Source of the DNA: Bombyx mori
Taxonomy: Eukaryota; Arthropoda; Insecta; Lepidoptera; Bombycidae
Assembly (NCBI RefSeq): GCF_030269925.1
Contig: NC_085117.1
Coordinates: 14,818,731-14,882,730, forward strand
Direction: 5' to 3'
Length of the DNA: 64,000 nt
Shown here: one piece after another, positions 35,653-47,169 of the stretch
Layout: each line of letters starts with the position of its first letter
How positions within the stretch are numbered: position 1 is the first letter of the stretch
The notes under the pieces: model-generated
Told to the model about the DNA's origin: nothing
Seen by the model: only the letters and a program-made list of their open reading frames with translations
Databases searched by the model: none
Translations under genes and position numbers: made by a program

Positions 35653-35893
35653 TAACCGGCTTCAAAAAAGGAGGAGGTTCTCAATTCGACTGTTTTTTAC
35701 GTTTGTTACCTCATAACTTCTGACTGGGTGAATCGATTTTGATGATTCTTTTTTTATTTGAAAGCTGATAGATGCGATAAATAGATGAATAACTCAATAC
35801 CTCAATATCGCGCCAACCGATTTCGATGAGTATTGTTTTTAGTGTATATTAATTTGTTTTGGAATATCTTTTTTTTTCTATTTGAAGTCGGTT
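35653..35893. mobile_element. Small foldback/MITE-like element
   Basis: Starts AACCGGCTTCAAA and ends TTTGAAGTCGGTT; the two 13-bp ends are inverted repeats with one mismatch. Inside are GGAGGAGGTTCTCAATTCG and TGACTGGGTGAATCGATTTT, strings common in moth repeats. About 241 bp and non-coding. The class is uncertain, and no clear target duplication is seen. Confidence 0.6.
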
Positions 35894-36025
35894 TTTGTTA
35901 AAGCATGTCTATTTTGTTATCTATAGGGCCATAAGCTATGTTAGAACTTTTTTTAGAACGATGTTTCAAATAAGGGAATAACCTAATAGCCTAAAGGTAA
36001 TGCCTAATAAGGCCTCTGCCTTATT

Positions 36026-36087
36026 AAGGGCCCAGACAATGTTTTATTTTAGTTCTCTAACTAAAATAAAACATTGTCTGGGCCCTT
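36026..36087. repeat. Perfect 29-bp hairpin with 4-nt loop
   Basis: The arm at 36026-36054 (beginning AAGGGCCCAGACAATG) is perfectly complementary to 36059-36087; the loop is CTCT. No mismatch in 29 pairs. Perfect pairing with a tiny loop suggests a recent inverted duplication by template switching and not an old microRNA hairpin, which would have bulges. Confidence 0.9.
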
Positions 36088-36361
36088 TAGGTGAATTGAA
36101 ATTCCAAAAAACCACAGAGATAATCTAGATGCGAAGATTGTTATTTCTTGAGAACGTTTAATGATTTTTTTCGACTCCGGGCAAATTTTCGTGTTACACA
36201 ATTATTGTTGAATATTAAATTAAATTCTACTACTAGCTCTAAAAATTACCGCAGAAGAAAATCGGACCAGTTATGCTATATTGAATGCCTACACATAATA
36301 CGTGGATAATATTGCGATATAAATTGATAATTTACTAAAAAAAGAAAAAGCTATCTCTAAG

Positions 36362-36434
36362 CGACCCTGCCAGGATTCGAACCTGGAATCTTCTGATCCG
36401 TAGTCAGACGCGTTATCCGTTGCGCCACAGGGCC
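36362..36434 (-). tRNA. tRNA-Arg(ACG)
   Basis: A 73-nt tRNA for arginine (CGN codons after A34 to inosine). Acceptor stem GGCCCTG pairs with CAGGGTC (one G-U), discriminator G. Anticodon ACG at 36399-36401 within loop CTACGGA. The B-box is GGTTCGAATCC. Downstream on the minus strand is a T-run (CTTTTTCTTTTTTT) as pol III terminator. CCA is not encoded, as is normal. The sequence is identical to the gene at 59355-59427. Confidence 0.97.
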
Positions 36435-36690
36435 TACGACGAGTTCAATGAAAATTAACTAACACTTTTTCTTTTATTTATTTTTGCAAACATAACCAAT
36501 ATATTATTTATATACTTCATATCTTATATTGACCATCCAAATAAAGGCCAGCAAAAAAATATATAGAAAAGTAGCTTTATTTTGATTTTGTTCTTTAATT
36601 TTGTTTACCTCTACTGAAAGTTTATTAGCAGCAAATGGCTTTACTTACTACTTTTATAGTTTTGGTTAAATAAAATTCGTAGTAGGTAGT

Positions 36691-36920
36691 ATTACTGGTC
36701 TTGTTGTGAGTCCGAACCGGTAGGTACCACCACCGTGTCTATTTCTGTGAAGCATTAATGCGTTTCGGTTTGAAAGTTGGAGCAGCCGTTGCACTATAAA
36801 ATTGAGACTTAGAACACATGTCACATGTTGGGCGGTGACATTTACGTTACTGATGTCATTAGGCAGCGGCAACTACATAACAGGTAGGCCGTGAGCTCGT
36901 CCATCCAATTAAGCAATAAA
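36691..36920 (+). repeat. Bm1 SINE, diverged
   Basis: ATTACTGGTCTTGTTGTGAG, GCGTTTCGGTTTGAAAG, AACATGTCACATGTTGGGCG and AAGCAATAAAAG mark an old Bm1 with many substitutions and small deletions. Overlapping minus frame 36666-36872 is fortuitous. Confidence 0.85.
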
Positions 36921-38229
36921 AGACAAAAAAATTATTACGGAATATATTAGTGAAGTACACATTGTTCAATCACGAGTATTTTACTAATTATTGTGAACTC
37001 TGGAATACTTAATATATAATATATGTACATGACGATGCGGTAGCCGTGTGCCGGTCACGTGGCCTCGTTAGTGAACTGCAGGCCACACGCGGCGTCACTG
37101 TGCTTCCTAATAATGCGACAATCAATATTCACGTATAATTTTAATTGTGTTCAATTCCACCTAATTTATTTAATTATCATATTTAAATCCAAGTATACGT
37201 ATGAAATGTCAAACTCTAGAAATAAATTCATCGAAAAGTATATACGGCAGTTAGGGCAATAGTCAAATGTCACAATGTGTTTAGTCGCCCGGGACCAAGA
37301 AAACTGTTAAGTACTTGGAACGTCCGAAATAAAATATGACAATAAAAAAGCGAGATTAAACCGTGATAGTTTTAAATATGTCTACAGCTCAGGAAAAACG
37401 AAGAAAATCCTATGTGTCTAAATTTATTAACGAAGTGTTTACTTCTTACTATTGATTACTACTACTGATTACTGTGTTTATGTTTTTAATTATTTTATTT
37501 TATTATAAAAAAATAATTTAATTTTATTATAAAAAAAAGAAAATTTACGCAAATTAGAATATGTAATTAAGCAAGGTGTTCACTGAAATCTTGCACAATG
37601 AGGAAAAACTGCTGAATTGCAAATATAAGGTTTGTAAGGATGAAACACGTCATTGTTCCGGTATTAAAAGATATGTTATTCTGCTCATAAACAATTGCTT
37701 TGCACAAAGACATGAAAGAAGAAACAAACACAATTAGATTATTAATTATATGGCACCAAATTTCTAATGTAAAATTAAATATGGAAAGAAGGAGAGGAAG
37801 CCTGCATCTAAGAAATTCTTAATTATAATCTTTAAATTTACTTTAAAAAAAAATTAAATTCAAATTACAATTTCAACATCAAAGTAACGCGAACAAAATC
37901 TAGAATATCCAACGCGATACGTTTCATTTTACGATTCGACTTGTCATTTCAAAGTGTAATGAAGTCGCCGCTCTATTTTTCCTACTATAAAACATTTCAA
38001 GAGGAACATTATGTGCATAAATTAGTACGCAAGGTGGTGGGGCCATCAACGCGTCAGCGGTAGCGGCTGTCGCAATCACGCTGTGTCCATTTACCTCATA
38101 AAAATGCGGTTTTAATGTTTGTTTATTTAATCTATGAATTAACTCGCGACGTTTTGAGTTCGTTTTGCCAATATAAAAGTTGCCTTTAAATATTTTGCAT
38201 TTCAGAAACAAAAGAAACAGTTGAATGTA
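36921..38229. other. Unique AT-rich sequence, no gene seen
   Basis: No repeat or gene recognised. A simple duplication of TTTTATTATAAAAAAA lies near 37495-37535. The 95-codon minus frame (37924-38211) shows no known domain. Confidence 0.4.
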
Positions 38230-38752
38230 AGGTTTTATGTTTTCATCGTAAGAGCGACCGGTTGACGGTGTATCGCGTTCCTGCCTGGCAGGCTCAGGCC
38301 TAGCGAGGTATTCCGAAACACTGACGGCACCGCCTGGGCTGCCTGACGGGCCGCCGTACCAACACGGTCAAAGTTCAGAGCCTTCGAGACGCTTCTGACG
38401 AGAGGTTCTGGCGCCCAGACGTCCTTGGGGTGAGCTGCGCGTCTGGTTGCAGTTCTGACCATGGTGACCTTAGCCTAACGCCCTAGACATATTTTTACGG
38501 ATTCATCCGATTCACTAACACTATTATTAGACGCTTGGAGCTCTAGCACTATGGGCAGGATAAGGGCGATTCCGATCCGGTAGTGGAAGTATTCGCGAAG
38601 CAGCTGCCCTTGAGCTGTTTGGTCTACTTCGGAGGCGCTCGGGCAGCCGTTAGCAATTCCCAACCCTCAAGGCTGAGCCGTTACTCTTCTTCCTGTCTTG
38701 GTGAAACTAAAAAGTCTCCGGGCCACCAGTAACCGTTCCTTCTCCAAAAAAG
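38230..38752 (+). repeat. GC-rich LINE 3' region, family E, copy 1
   Basis: Far richer in GC than its surroundings. It contains ATTCCGATCCGGTAGTGG and TATTCGCGAAGCAGCTGCCC, related to the family-B block, then CTTGGTGAAACTAAAAAG and CCAGTAACCGTTCCTTC near the end. The last part matches 43810-43915. Frames on the minus strand (75 and 62 codons) are not recognised. I infer a degenerate 3' end of a non-LTR retrotransposon. Confidence 0.55.
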
Positions 38753-38888
38753 GTATAACTTCTAATTTTTAATTCTATAGTACGACGACTACTGCACCTT
38801 TCAAAATGAAACGCATTTCTGCTTCGCTATAGAAATAGATAGGGTGGTACCTATCTTTGTGGGCTTACAAGATGCCCTATCCCCAGTA
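38753..38888 (-). repeat. Bm1 SINE relic
   Basis: ACTACTGCACCTTTCAAAAT, GAAACGCATTTCTGCTTCGC and GGGTGGTACCTATC match the 5' half of Bm1 on the minus strand, with many changes. It directly follows the family-E LINE end. Confidence 0.75.
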
Positions 38889-38913
38889 AACGATAAAAGC
38901 AACTATTGTACGT

Positions 38914-39160
38914 AATTTATTATTTTTTTATTGCTTAGATGAGTGAACGAGCTCACAACCCACCTGGTGTTAAGTGGAGCCCATAGATATCTACAACGTA
39001 AATGCGCCACCCACCTTGAGATATAAGTTCTAAGGTCTCAAGTATAGTTACAACGGCAGCCCCACCCTTCAAACCGAAACGCATTACTGCTTCACGGCAG
39101 AAATAGACAGGGTGGTGGTACCCACCCGCGCGGACTCAGAAGTGGTTCTACCACCAGTGA
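38914..39160 (-). repeat. Bm1 SINE
   Basis: Complete short form from TTTTTTTATTGCTTAGATG to CTACCACCAGTGA, with a 10-bp deletion after TTAAGTGG. GTACGT flanks both sides (38908-38913, 39161-39166), a probable target duplication. Confidence 0.94.
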
Positions 39161-39469
39161 GTACGTTTACTATACTACTGCTATTTTATGATTGTATGCT
39201 ATGTATTAGTGGCATATTATATTAAATAAGTATACTCTATTAACTGTTTTTTTATTCCACAGTTAGAGAGCGATTAGCGTTTACTTAAAAGCGAAACAAA
39301 TGACAGACATTGTGACGATGATTTCGAAAACCATTTGTTTCTCATTATAGCCAAAAATACAAACTAAACGTTAGCTATAAACAGAAATACTACAATATTC
39401 ATTTCGTTGACTGAAGCACGAAAAAAAAAAAGTGAATGCATTAGAAATAAAAGCGAGTTTTTGATAGTT

Positions 39470-39738
39470 TTTTTCTTTTTATTGCTTAGATGGTTGGACG
39501 AGCTCACAGCCCACCTGGTGTTAAGTGGTTACTGGAGCCCATAGACATCCACAACATAAATGCGCCACCCACCTTGAGATATAAGTTCTAAGGTCTCAAG
39601 TAAGTTACAACGGCTGCCCCACCCTTTAAACCGAAACGCATTACTGTTTCACGGCAGAAATAGGCAGGGTGGTGGTACCAACCCGCGCGGACTCACAAGA
39701 GGTCCTACCACCAGTAATTACGCAAATTATAATTTTGT
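39470..39738 (-). repeat. Bm1 SINE, longer 5' extent
   Basis: Good minus-strand Bm1. Beyond CTACCACCAGTA it keeps ATTACGCAAATTATAATTTT, the region upstream of the common boundary in the full-length copy. Confidence 0.94.
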
Positions 39739-40213
39739 ATAAATAGTGAGTATTTAAAATTATTTTTACGAATAATAGGTACTAATGTTATATTTATGTT
39801 ATAGTAGTAAATATTTTTAATATGAATTTATTAATGTATAGAGAATCACCAATGGCATTGTAACAAATGTTTACGGAATTTTGTCCAAATAACTTATCAC
39901 TACAAACACCCTTACAGCTAAAATGGCGGAATTCATGAATGACAAAGTTAATTAAAGTACGTAGTTCCTTACAAGGCTGTGTTTGAACTGGAGGAATAAG
40001 GTGCTAAACGCGTGGGCCGCTCGTGGGAACAACAAACAGTCGACATACATTCCCGCGTTCCATTCAGGAAACTAGAATCTAACAATGGAATTCATGTTCG
40101 ACACTCATTCACATATTTTGAACGGAAATGATTACCGCTCTATTACTTGCAACTACAACTTTAAAAATAGGTTCGTTGTTTGCCACTAAATTTTGTAATA
40201 CATCTATTTAAAT

Positions 40214-40705
40214 AAAAATGAACTGCTGTTCGTTAGTCTCGCTAAAACTCGAGAACGGCTGGATCGATTTGGCTAGTTTTGGTCTTGAATTATTTGTGGA
40301 AGTCCAGAGAAGGTTTAAAAGGTAAACCTTTTAATAAACTTGAAAATGCTCGGAATTAAATAAAAATAACAGTTTTGTTTTTCCTTTGATGTGTCCCCTG
40401 TCGGACGGATTCCCTATTGTTTGTTTTAAGTTTATTTTATACTAGCGACCCGCCCTCGCTTCGCTTCGGAAACATTAAAACACACATGAAACCAAAAAAA
40501 TAAATAAAAAAAATAGCCTATGTTCATCAGGGACAATGTCGGCTTCTAATGGAAAAAGAATTTTTTAAATCGGTCCAGTAGTTTCGGAGCCTATTCGAAA
40601 CAAACAAACAAACAAATCTTTCCTCTTTATAATATTAGTATAGACAAAAATTTAGGACTTTATATTTATCGATTGAGGCACTCCGAAGTCTGCCGGGTCC
40701 GCTAG
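40214..40705 (-). repeat. ACTAGC dispersed repeat, form F, interrupted
   Basis: Minus-strand form F, matching 6294-6549 on both sides of an insertion: AACTGCTGTTCGTTAGTCTC ... GTTTATTTTA, then after the insertion TTATCGATTGAGGCACTCC to GCTAGT. The insert is the form-G element at 40441-40643, so F was here first. Confidence 0.8.
40441..40643 (+). repeat. ACTAGC dispersed repeat, form G, nested copy
   Basis: From ACTAGCGACCCGCCCTCGC to AATATTAGTATAG. TATACTA at the start and TAGTATA at the end form a short terminal inverted repeat. It is closely similar to 6061-6293, so this family moved fairly recently. Confidence 0.8.
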
Positions 40706-40724
40706 TACACTTATAAAACTAATT

Positions 40725-40812
40725 TTTTTCTTATTGTGCTGAAGTGTTAGGCGTTTGGCCTAACTTGGTGTTAAGTAGTTTTCGGAACCCACATGTATAC
40801 CATAGTGTGACT
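40725..40812 (-). repeat. Bm1 relic
   Basis: TTTTTTTCTTATTGTGC then GGTGTTAAGTAGTTTTCGG and AACCCACATG are the decayed 3' part of Bm1 on the minus strand. Confidence 0.55.
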
Positions 40813-43809
40813 GTCGATATTCAGTACCAGTTTTTTTAGAATGTTCTAGATCGTACGAAGATTTTCATTTTTAATTTACATTCCTATCGCGAAACAAATA
40901 TTTAAGCCAGTTTTAAATGTGGGCGAGTCTTTGTAGTTAAAACTACGATCTTCAGTAATCCAAACTAGTGTTTACCAGTACAAAATCCAAGTAAGTAATG
41001 TTTCAAAATAAAATCTGTTAACCAACGTCTCAGCCAACTAAGTACCTACAAATGAATTTCCGTATAACATTTTCATAAACTTAAACAAGTCTGGTAGTAA
41101 TGTGAAGAAAACCGGTTATATTAACTTACATAATCATTCGTTTAAGTGCAATCGGTGAAATTAGCCGCCTCCGAGAACGATATGTTGATGAGGTGTCACC
41201 TGACTGGCGCCTTAATGACGGCGTTCTTAGAAGTTACGAGTGCCATGCGATACGCTGTCATCGTATCATACAATCAGATTGTGAGAAAATATAATGCGAA
41301 CAAGACACGGCCGCAGCCAGTTGCGAGAATCCATGATTATTTACATTAAATTAAATACGAGCATTATTATTGGATGCTTAATTGAAGTGTTCCTTTTGAG
41401 AAAAATAAAGCCTTCTAAAAATACGTGAAGGAATTCTTATAAAAAAATTGTTTTATAGGAAATTAATGCTTTATGAACAATATTGTTGTGATGTACTTAA
41501 GACCTTTTTGATTTTATTGTACCAATACTGAGTTCAGACTATATAAGAAGCTAAAATGGTCTTGAACTTTGGTCAACGCGCAATAAAAGTAAAATAAATA
41601 ATTATTAATGAGGAGGTAATAAAAATATTACAATAACTTTATCATGTGATCCTTGCGCAGTACTCACTGATGTGTTGTAACAGCACACGTTTAATGTGAC
41701 AATTTCAAAATAAACACAATAATGACATTTAGACAACTTAAATTATTATAGTGGATTTCTCTTTTATCAGTAATTTTGACATATTTTTAAGATTTTAAAA
41801 TTGTTTATTTATTTATTTACTCGTCGAAACTTTTGGCCGGAAGTGTAGGTAAATTAATTTAACTTAGCAGGGACGAACGGTAATTTCTCGTATCTGGGAC
41901 CTGACTCTAGGCGGTGAGCAACTGTAATAAGCAAGATCATGTGACTCTGAGACAAGCGGTTCGAAAATTCAACAAACCTGGCTCGGAATACCTTTAGAAC
42001 CTAATTATAATTCATAATTTAATATTCAACTCAGCCTAACGTCTCGATATTTCGTAATATGCTCGACTCTAATTAAATAATAATCGATCCTAAGAAAATT
42101 GTCTATAACTATTTAGACTGTGCTCATAACTAAAATGTTATCTCGTGTAGTGAACTATAAGTATTTAACTAAAATATTTCGATATTATATTGGTTTTATT
42201 AGAATCATACAATAAAGGCTTAAAAAACATGACTTCTATTTTATGTATTGTTCGAATCATTTGCCGTGACCAGTTGCGCAAATTAAGAGTTTGGACTACA
42301 AACAGCGGATTGTCTCATCATCCCTAATGCATGCATATGTCGTCGCATCAGTTTTTCCGCCCTTCAGTCCTGTGAATATTACACCGGGCTACTTTGAGCT
42401 CTTCGCTGGCTACAAATTTCAAATATGGCTAACAATAGGTAGGGCCAACGAAAAATGGTAGTTCATACATATATTGTGCAGTCTGCTGTGCCATATGGAG
42501 TATTAGCGGGACACTTGGGACCTGAGGGCCGGTTATGTTAGAATGGCACCAACTGGCTTTATTTTACACCAAACATTAATAAAATTGGTATTGAATTTAT
42601 GTATCTTTGACGTTGTGCGTGACACATTTAAAAGTACATATCTGATGATTGGAAGACGTTTCTTTTCTTGCTGTAGATGGGTAGTGTAACCTCCGTTTCA
42701 CATGGTTTACCTGGTATCTTATGGAAAATACACAGTGATTTAAATTACGCTACTCAAAAAACAAAATGATTCAATTTGGCTCTATAAAATCTTAATAAAT
42801 ACATACATATCTAAACTTTACGGATCTAATCCCTAACATAGTTATTTGATGAAACTAAACAGTAATAGGTATATAAAATATGTTTATACAATATGTGTTG
42901 AAGGTATTTCTTAATCAAACTAATTTGTTATCCTCAAAATATCATTCAATGTATCTATATAGTATAGTCGTAATATACGACTGATACACAACCGCCCAGT
43001 CTCTATAAGGCGTTCATAAATTCATATCAGCGACTTAATCAAATTGTCCGCTTGCACTTGTCGGTCCTCGGAAGGGTGCGTTAGGGCCGAATATATTCAT
43101 TCCGTCCGCAATATTTGTACATTAGAGGTCTCGCTCCACTACACCCCCCTAACTCTCGAATTTGACTCTGTAGTTTGAGGTGGCTGAGGGGACTTTGATT
43201 TTTACCACTAGTATTACAGTATTTATTACGAAAATTTATAAATGCACTTTTTGGGAGCATACGTGTGGATTCTACGGACGTAACCTAAGTATATTGGATT
43301 GTTGAGAAGTTAAGTAATGAAATTATTGTAACTATGACTAAAATTATAACCACACTAAAAAAAAAATACTAATCTGAAACAAGAATATAGTTAATATTTA
43401 CATAATAATTAACGTTAACATGATAGTTTGCAGCTTAATATGAAATCGTAACTATAAAAAATATCCAGTCGAATCGAATCCTTGGATCGAAAACTCGTAG
43501 TTAGGGGATCTGCGAGACGAGGGAGCAACGACAACAAAGTAATGAAACCTTAAATCCCTGGTATGGACTCGTAATCCCATGACGAAATGTTCGGTACAGG
43601 GGTGCCAGTTGGCCGAATCTAATACGATATGCTGTTTCGTTTCTATCGCAAAACGTGTCTTTATCTAATGGTTTTGCTGTTTATATCAGAATGAAATCTC
43701 GATCTAAGTATTAATGATGATTTAGTGTTATAAATAACTAAATTTTAGATAAAACTTCAATATGATCTGTAATTTTTGAAAGAATATAATGGAATCCTCT
43801 GTTTTATAT
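40813..43809. other. Unique sequence, no gene seen
   Basis: Three kilobases with no recognised repeat. The 67-codon plus frame at 41146-41349 is moderately complex but matches nothing I know. AGTCGTAATATACGACT near 42967 is a 7-bp-stem palindrome. Confidence 0.4.
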
Positions 43810-43915
43810 TTACGTGGGTTGGTGGAGAGACCCCACCCATCTTGGTGAAGCTGGAAAGGCCTGAGGGCATCCAACAATTCCTTCATTAAAACAAAAGTCG
43901 GAGGGATGAGCTTAC
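43810..43915 (+). repeat. LINE 3' end, family E, copy 2
   Basis: ATCTTGGTGAAGCTGGAAAG and GGCATCCAACAATTCCTTC resemble the end of the copy at 38230-38752, followed by an A-rich end. Short and decayed. Confidence 0.45.
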
Positions 43916-44084
43916 TGTAAGACTATCGTAGACAGTCAAATCTAAGTCGCAATTACTTTGAGTCCGAATTATCCTGCTCATTATACTTAGTCCTTTTAAT
44001 TCATGTGAACCTAATGATTGCACGAAATTCTTGATTCTATACAATTTTTATGTGATGCGAGGGTGCTTTTCATAAAAATAATAA

Positions 44085-44300
44085 TAATGCATAGGATTAA
44101 ATGAGTTCACGGTTCCCCTGGTGTTAAGACGTTACCAAAGTTTGTAGAAGTCGGTTGAAAGCTGGGTGGCATGAGTGGCATTCAACTTGAGAGTGAAGTC
44201 AAGACTTACTGAAACAGTATAACGGTATATTCTATCCATCAAACTGAAACGAAATAATACTTTATAGTAGGTTCCTGTTTAGGCAGGATTTATATATGTG
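44085..44300 (-). repeat. Bm1 relic
   Basis: GGTGTTAAGACGTTACC, then CATCAAACTGAAACG and AGTAGGTTCCTGTTTAGGC keep Bm1 order on the minus strand at low identity. Confidence 0.5.
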
Positions 44301-44388
44301 GGAATAATTAGGTGTAACCATTGGCCGCACTGACCTGACAGATGACAGATGGTGCATGAAGTATAAGGCAGACTTAATAAGACGAAAT

Positions 44389-44579
44389 CCCACTGAGTTT
44401 CTCGCCGGATCTTCTCAGTGGGTCGCGTTTCCGATTCGGCGGTAGATTCTGCGAAGCACGGCTCTTGCTAGGGTTCGTGTTAGCAACGTCGTCAGGATTG
44501 AGCCCAGTGAGCCCACCTACTAGTTAAGGTTACGCTGAAATAGTCTCTCAAGGTTATCAGCTTAGGTAAGAAATAAAAC
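44389..44579 (+). repeat. Family-B retroposon tail with 7-bp target duplication
   Basis: From CCCACTGAGTTTCTCGCCGG to GGTTATCAGCTTAGGTAAG and an A-rich end. ACGAAAT flanks both sides (44382-44388, 44580-44586). One of three family-B copies with a 7-bp duplication. Confidence 0.92.
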
Positions 44580-44589
44580 ACGAAATAAT

Positions 44590-45459
44590 AAGAAAAAACG
44601 TAAAATTTTGTGAGCTGACGATTAAATAACATTTAACAAATTCGCTTATTTCATTGTACACCGCGATCCCAAATATAATTTAATTTGCAGTCTTTGGTAA
44701 ATTATCTATGTACGTAACCCTAGCTTGGTTAAGACCCGCAGCGCTGACGGCGAAGCACGTGCACTGCCCATAATGAGACTACGGCGTCTCCCGATCAATG
44801 TTTGGTAAGTTTGTTGTTTCATTCTGTTGTTTAGTGTGTTTTATTTATATACTCGCTGACGAACAAGCCGCGTAAAACCGCAACTCTGATAAGCTACGCG
44901 TATGAAAAACATGTTTTGCTCCGCATAAAATTCATTTAATTTATAGGTATAACATAACAGTAGCGATTATTTTTTAGAGCAGCGATGTTTTAAAAACGCT
45001 GATTGCGTATTGTTTTCATAGCGCATCCTTAATGATGGTAGAAGCTCGTGTCGAATATTTCTGTTACTTAATAATAATAGAGCTTAATAATAATAATAAT
45101 AGATAAAGGAAACCAATAGATACAGTGACATCTTTATTGTAAAAAATAGACAACGCGTTGCTACCAACAGCGTCCCCATAGATGTGGTAGGACTCCAATA
45201 AGAATTCGGTAGATATAACACGGACGATGTGTAATAAATATTTATTATTATAATGAGAAGAAAACAAGTTCGATATCATATTTGGATGTTTATTATCAAG
45301 ATGAGATAATTTTAAAATTAATAGGAACAGTTGTTCAATCTCTTAATAGATAATAAATGAATAAATTAATAGTTGTTTACAAAAATGGAAGAATACATGA
45401 ATTTATTATCATATTTTTGTATACGATTGAAAAATAATTTATAACCTATAAAAAAAATT
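44590..45459. other. Unique sequence, no gene seen
   Basis: No dispersed repeat. A short (AAT)n run lies near 45068-45102. The 71-codon minus frame (45064-45279) is low in complexity. Confidence 0.4.
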
Positions 45460-45541
45460 CGCAGTCGGTAGGATTCGAACCTACGCTCCCAGAGGGAATC
45501 TGATTTCTAGTCAGACGCCTTAACCGCTCGGCCACGACTGC
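45460..45541 (-). tRNA. tRNA-Ser(AGA)
   Basis: An 82-nt class II tRNA for serine (UCN codons). Acceptor stem GCAGTCG pairs with CGACTGC, discriminator G. Anticodon AGA at 45506-45508 in loop CTAGAAA. The long variable arm (TTCCCTCTGGGAGC region) is typical of serine tRNAs. A-box TGGCCGAGCGGTTAAGG and B-box GGTTCGAATCC are intact. A run of eight T follows on the minus strand as pol III terminator. Confidence 0.97.
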
Positions 45542-45769
45542 TTGTTTGAAATTGTTGAAATTTAACATGTTATTTGCAAAATAAGATTGCCTTCTATGCT
45601 TTGTTAGTATCTATTCGGTTTTAATGTTGAATAGCGCGTTATGTATATTACAGCTTGACCTACATCTATCTATATAACGGAATCATTTAAATTAATTATT
45701 AAAAAACTTCTATACGTTCTGTAAACTTGAAAATTAAATATTTAAATTCTAATACTTTGGTTTAATATC

Positions 45770-45838
45770 CAGCATACCAGACCAGCATACCAGATCAGCA
45801 TACCAGACCAGCATACCAGATCAGCATACCAGACCAGC
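45770..45838. repeat. 13/26-bp minisatellite
   Basis: Five tandem units of CAGCATACCAGAC/T plus a partial one. Units alternate strictly between ...GAC and ...GAT endings, so the higher-order unit is 26 bp and has itself been copied. Confidence 0.95.
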
Positions 45839-45898
45839 CTTAAATCGCGTCTTTTTTTTTAAACGATATAAATATTTTATTGGAAGTGGAATACCTTT

Positions 45899-46080
45899 AG
45901 AGGAAGAGGTAAATTTAATAAGAAATGGATGGATTGCTGGAAAAACGATATTTGTAAGAGTTGAGTTAACGAAGAAATAATATAATATGATAGAGGAGTA
46001 TGGAAGGAGAAAACATGTTGCGCCAACCCCAGGTGACTGGGAGAAGGGCAGGAGAATGATGATGTTGAAAAATATTTTTT
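45899..46080 (+). pseudogene. LINE ORF C-terminal relic (RTE-like)
   Basis: One frame reads GRGKFNKKWMDCWKNDICKS, stop, then YDRGVWKEKTCCANPR, stop, then LGEGQENDDVEK. The KKWMDC ... DR-VWK-KTCCADP pattern is the usual C-terminus of RTE-type retrotransposon proteins in moths. Three in-frame stops show decay. A T-run follows, where a tail would be A-rich, so the true 3' end is lost. Confidence 0.65.
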
Positions 46081-46277
46081 TTTTTTTGTTTACTGTCTTT
46101 AATTATGAGTCTACTATTATATATGTGAAATACACGTACATTAGGGTATTCGTTTGCTGTTTGCTTAAATCTAGGTGGGCTGTGTACTACTAGATAACTG
46201 TTGTTGCCCACGTACTGACCATATAGTGTTGATGACTCATCAAAAGTTTGTCAACAGATTCCGTTATTCATAATGGG

Positions 46278-46478
46278 TTTTTTTATGTCTTTATGTGGGC
46301 AGACGAGCTTACTGTTCGCTTGGCGTTCAGTGATTACTGGAATCCATAGGGATCAGAATGCATGCCGCACCTAGAGATTTGAGGTCGTAGTCTCAATTTT
46401 ATTATCAAAGTCGAGGCATGACTGATTTGCGGCAGAAATAGGCAGAGCTATGTATGTGTGTAGTACTAATTACGCGTT
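46278..46478 (-). repeat. Bm1 relic
   Basis: GGGCAGACGAGCTTAC, TTGGCGTTCAGTGATTACTGG, GCGGCAGAAATAGGCAGAG and TACTAATTACGC follow the Bm1 order on the minus strand with heavy divergence. Confidence 0.65.
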
Positions 46479-47158
46479 TGCTTATATTTGGCAATTGAAT
46501 TTAATTTCTTTATACGGTGGTATTTTAAGATTGTGAAGGTTGTTTGTTATTTCTTTGGTTTGATTAGGTTATGAGCGAAATCATTCGATACGAGTACACA
46601 ACTACGATATAACTGTGAACAAGCTCACATTCCATCTGATATTGAGCGGTTGTTATCTGCGTGTATTGTTATTTGTTGAAACTGTTTTGTTTCTTTCATT
46701 TGAATAAATCACTTCTGCTAAAGGAAGACGGGAAAGCGTTTTCATAACAAAAAAATAAGTGTAATCGAATTTTAGTCTATTAATTGTCACTGATATTGTT
46801 TACTTCGGTCACGAGTTACGTAGTTTGGACACTTGTTCGGAACGATCATTCGGCGATGTTTTTCATTACGAGACTTGTTTTTCACCGAGCGCGTCCGTAT
46901 TTATATACCTACGCGAATACTTGGCTGTACAGTCGCGTAGTAAAATTGAGTAAGTGGAGCGCGAAATCCCCGATCGCTCAAGTGCGGTTTTACGACTACG
47001 AGTCGCACATGCGCAGCTGTAACTTTCATGATACACACACGACAGTCTATGAAACGTATTGCGTATTGATGTGACTTTTATTGAACGAATCGCAGTATGT
47101 TACGGTGACAACGTGACAGTTCATGTGTTCAGACTCACGTCATTAACATCAACCGTAA
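46479..47158. other. Unique sequence with a family-C or Bm1 scrap
   Basis: GAACAAGCTCACATTCCATC near 46618 is a scrap of a family-C or Bm1 tail. The 96-codon plus frame at 46784-47074 has more varied composition than most chance frames here (CHT-rich end, several Cys), but no domain I can name. Confidence 0.35.
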
Positions 47159-47169
47159 TATTCAGAAAT

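Noticed and set aside
36026..36087. MicroRNA precursor
   Set aside because: Pairing is perfect over 29 bp and the loop is only 4 nt, unlike real pre-miRNAs.
7637..39930. Recurring AAAATGGCG/AAAATGGCC strings (near 7637, 18094, 30236, 39917) as Polycomb Pho/YY1 sites
   Set aside because: Short motif, wide spacing and no cluster; expected by chance at about this rate.
45770..45838. Possible CRISPR-like array
   Set aside because: Units are contiguous with no spacers, and the genome is eukaryotic; it is a minisatellite.
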